Assembly (NCBI GenBank): GCA_026126065.1
Contig: JAHCJY010000001.1
Coordinates: 62,001-126,000 of the forward strand
DNA from: Bauldia sp.
Lineage (GTDB): Bacteria; Pseudomonadota; Alphaproteobacteria; Rhizobiales; Kaistiaceae
Direction of reading: 5' to 3'
Length of the DNA: 64,000 nt
Shown: piece by piece, positions 61,911 to 64,000 of the stretch
Layout: each line of letters begins with the position of its first letter
How positions within the stretch are numbered: position 1 is the first letter of the stretch
Position numbers and translations under genes: made by a program
The notes under the pieces: model-generated
Database searches by the model: none
Seen by the model: the letters and a program-made list of their open reading frames with translations, nothing else
What the model was told of the DNA's origin: nothing

Positions 61911-62950
61911 TCGACGGCGCGGAGCGCGGCGTCGGGCAGGTACTGTGTGTCGAACACGGTCTCCGGAGCCGGGAGGGCGCCGGTGAAGGTGTAGGTGAGC
62001 GCGATCTGGTCGATCGCGGTGGCAAGGCGGGCCATGTCCACGCCGCCGAAGCCGTTCGCCACGACCTCGTCGGTGAGGATGTTCTGATCGATGGCCATCT
62101 GGAGGCGCGCCGTCTCGGTGGCGAGGTCGGCGACCGGGTTGGCGGCAACGACGTAGGCGGCAGCCGCGGCGGGGTCGGCGATGGTCTCCTGGAGGGCGCG
62201 GGTGAAGGCGCGGAGGAAGGCCGCCACCGCTTCCGGGTTCGCCTCGGCGAAGGCGTCGCCGACGATGATGGCGTTGCCGTAGAGGTTCACGCCGTACTCG
62301 GCCATCAGCATGACGTTGATGTCGTCGGCGGGCACGCCGGCGCGGATGAGGTTGAAGTAGGACGAGAACGAGAAGCCGGTGACGGCATCGACCTCGCCGG
62401 CGGCGAGCATCGGCTCGCGGACCGGGAAGCCGACGTTCTCGATGGCGACGCGCGAGGCGTCGATGCCGTTGGCCTGAACGAAGATCGGCCACTGGGCGTA
62501 GGCGCCGTCGGGCGCGGGAGCGCCGAGGGTGCGGCCCTCGAGGTCGGCGGGCGTTTCGATGCCGAGGCTGCGGCGGCCGACGATCGCGAAGGCCGGGTAG
62601 TTGTACACCATGTACACCGCCTTCATGCCGACGGTGGGGTTGGCGTCGCGGAACTTGATGAGCGAGTTGATGTCGCCGAAGCCCATGTCGTAGGTGCCGG
62701 AGGCAACGCGGTTGATCGGCTCGAGCGAACCCGAGGCGCTGTCGATCGTGACGAGGAGGCCTTCCTCGGCGAAATACCCGTTCTCGAGCGCCAGCAGGAA
62801 CGGCGCTGCAGGACCTTCAAAATTCCAGTCGAGCGAGAAGCGGATCGGAATCGGCGCGGGCGTCTGGGCGACGGAGGCCGAATTGGCGGCAATTGCGATG
62901 CCGATGCCGGCAAGCGCTGCCGCCGCGGCGCCGATGAGAGGCTTCTTCAT
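61907..62950 (-). CDS. ABC transporter substrate-binding protein, NMT1/SsuA-like
   Basis: A 347-residue periplasmic protein with signal peptide (MKKPLIGAAAAALAGIGIAI, cleavage near VA-Q). Motifs RFSLDWNFEGPAAPFLLALE, VASGTYDMGFGDINSLIKFR and GVPADDINVMLMAEYGVNLY fit NMT1/THI5 and SsuA proteins. Ligand could be a pyrimidine, taurine-like sulfonate or nitrate-type compound; the motif DWNFEGPAAPF is frequently seen in pyrimidine/thiamine-precursor type binders. ATG 62950 has GGGGA eight bases upstream; ATG 62956 is less favoured. Confidence 0.86.
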   Translation of the reverse strand: MKKPLIGAAAAALAGIGIAIAANSASVAQTPAPIPIRFSLDWNFEGPAAPFLLALENGYFAEEGLLVTIDSASGSLEPINRVASGTYDMGFGDINSLIKFRDANPTVGMKAVYMVYNYPAFAIVGRRSLGIETPADLEGRTLGAPAPDGAYAQWPIFVQANGIDASRVAIENVGFPVREPMLAAGEVDAVTGFSFSSYFNLIRAGVPADDINVMLMAEYGVNLYGNAIIVGDAFAEANPEAVAAFLRAFTRALQETIADPAAAAAYVVAANPVADLATETARLQMAIDQNILTDEVVANGFGGVDMARLATAIDQIALTYTFTGALPAPETVFDTQYLPDAALRAVE

Positions 62951-63107
62951 GGGCATTCCCCTTGGGTTCTTGGCTGACGCCCAGGACAAGCAACCGCCGT
63001 GCCGCCACCTATCGGGGACGATGATGTAGGGGATCGGTGCCGAACTATCGGCTCCGCAGGAGACGCGCCTTCGGCCGAGTAGAAGGCGTGGACTGGCCGA
63101 AGGGCCT

Positions 63108-63309
63108 CTTCACCTCGCCCCGGTGGGGAGAGGTCGATCCGCGGCGCGCAGCGCGGCGGAGCGGGTGAGGGGGGACCGCCGACGGCGACGCGCTCACCCG
63201 ACGGGCCGCAGAAGCAAGATGAGATTGAGCCGAAAGGTCTGTCCCCCCTCACCCGGATCGATCCGCTTCGCGCCTCGATCCGACCTCTCCCCACCGGGGC
63301 GAGGTGAAG
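63108..63309. repeat. Inverted repeat element between binding-protein and dapF genes
   Basis: A perfect 29-bp inverted repeat pairs 63108-63136 with 63281-63309 (cttcacctcgccccggtggg...). Inner arms GTGAGGGGGGAC (about 63167-63178) and GTCCCCCCTCAC extend the symmetry. Such large dyads are common interspersed elements in Hyphomicrobiales. The remaining bases of this 428-bp gap hold no gene I recognise. Confidence 0.75.
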
Positions 63310-63378
63310 TAGGGCGGCCAATCCCGGTGCGAGTGCTCGGCGGTGACCGGCGCAATCCGTCGAGGGCGATGGAACGCG

Positions 63379-64000
63379 TCAGGCCGCTGCGGCGGGGAGG
63401 CGGAGCTCGCCGGTGGATTCGAGTTCCCACGGGCCGGTCATCAGGACGTGCCCGTCGCTCTCGCGCCAGAGGATGTCGAGCGTCCCGCCCGGCAGCGTGA
63501 CCGAGACCGAGCGCCCGGTGCGGCCGGTACGGGCCGCGGCGACCGCCGTGGCGCAGGCCGCCGAGCCGCAGGCGAGCGTGATGCCGGCGCCGCGTTCCCA
63601 GACGCGGAGCCGGATGGCGTCCGGCCCGGTCACCTGCGCCAGCGAGATGTTCGCCCGCTCGGGGAACATCGGGTGGTTTTCAAGGAGCGGCCCGAGCCGT
63701 TCGAGGTCGTAGGCGTCCACATCGTCGACCCAGAAGATCGCATGCGGATTGCCCATCGAGACCGCGCTCGGGCTGTGCAGGATCGGCGCATCGATCGGCC
63801 CGACCTGGAGTTCGATCGCCCGCGTGTCGGGGAACGGCTCGGCGAGCGGGATCTCGTCCCAACGAAAGCGCGGCACTCCCATGTCGACGGTGATGCGGCC
63901 GTCGCCCTCGCGGTTTGCGAGGAGCAGCCCGGCGTCGGTCTCGAACACGGAGTCGGAGCGGCCGGTCTCTTCCATCACCACGGCTGCGATGCAGCGGGCG
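63379..64000 (-). CDS. dapF: Diaminopimelate epimerase, C-terminal part
   Basis: The last 206 codons (with stop) of DapF, cut by the right edge. It converts LL- to meso-diaminopimelate for peptidoglycan and lysine. Visible motifs are [34 protein letters not shown] (catalytic Cys of the second half), [16 protein letters not shown] and [10 protein letters not shown]. The first catalytic Cys and the N-terminal half lie outside the window. The visible start of sequence ([13 protein letters not shown]) continues the expected pattern. Confidence 0.9.
   Translation of the reverse strand, partial: ARCIAAVVMEETGRSDSVFETDAGLLLANREGDGRITVDMGVPRFRWDEIPLAEPFPDTRAIELQVGPIDAPILHSPSAVSMGNPHAIFWVDDVDAYDLERLGPLLENHPMFPERANISLAQVTGPDAIRLRVWERGAGITLACGSAACATAVAAARTGRTGRSVSVTLPGGTLDILWRESDGHVLMTGPWELESTGELRLPAAAA

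Overview
The window is GC-rich (roughly two thirds G+C) and densely coded on both strands. Its housekeeping genes (leuS, holA, lptE, dnaN, dapF, rsmB, htpX), a DUF2852 protein, a PodJL-like SEL1/coiled-coil protein and GC-rich intergenic palindromes point to an alphaproteobacterium, most likely of the Hyphomicrobiales/Rhizobiales or a close relative. No rRNA, CRISPR array, transposase or integrase was seen. One tRNA gene is present: tRNA-Ala(CGC) at 18574-18649.

Left part (1-10.7 kb): a PQQ-dependent alcohol dehydrogenase (cut by the left edge) lies downstream of an exported beta-propeller protein fused to a C-terminal cytochrome c, with a divergent MarR regulator. Then comes a tightly coupled operon (2873-10094): a PqqD-family protein, an HPr-kinase-like P-loop protein, two glycosyltransferases, a glutamine-dependent asparagine synthetase, and two more glycosyltransferases. 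Start/stop overlaps (ATGA, GTGA) link several of these genes. The operon looks like a surface-glycan or modified-peptide locus whose product I cannot name.

Central discovery (10.7-15.2 kb): a complete glycopeptide-resistance-type module. A response regulator and sensor kinase (vanR/vanS-like) are divergent from vanH (D-lactate dehydrogenase), a VanA-type D-Ala-D-Lac ligase and vanX (D,D-dipeptidase). Order, overlaps, lengths and active-site residues match the classical vanHAX operon of Gram-positive bacteria almost residue for residue. The 85-bp divergent promoter region holds 11-bp-phased direct repeats typical of OmpR-family operators. Finding this in a genome otherwise alphaproteobacterial is the most striking observation. 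An acyltransferase-3/SGNH protein and an FkbM methyltransferase follow, and the block ends at tRNA-Ala, so 2.8-18.6 kb could be a genomic island.

Middle (18.6-31 kb): conserved core genes (YggT, DUF167, LptE, DegT-type aminotransferase, HtpX, RsmB, HolA, LeuRS, YggS), an orphan OmpR-type regulator and a cyclic-nucleotide-binding-domain protein. A GIY-YIG nuclease gene sits between holA and leuS, bracketed by a perfect 51-bp direct repeat.

31-44 kb: a YehZYXW-type osmoprotectant ABC transporter; an aromatic-ammonia-lyase-family protein that lacks the Ala-Ser-Gly cofactor triad; a 23-residue membrane peptide plus a larger membrane protein; an HxlR regulator with a clear operator, divergent from an NADPH-dependent FMN reductase; small stress or unknown proteins; an MFS (UMF1-like) transporter; and a TauE exporter with its TIGR02186 partner.

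44-64 kb: PodJL-like protein, an S24 repressor-like protein, DUF2852, a YgjP-type metallopeptidase, an SDR, an AI-2E-family permease, and a short transcription unit with a near-perfect Shine-Dalgarno and strong terminator (53.6-53.8 kb). Then VOC proteins, dnaN, nikR with its operator in front of a HupE nickel permease gene, a class A acid phosphatase, an ATP-grasp-like protein, a NitT/TauT-type ABC transporter and dapF (cut by the right edge).
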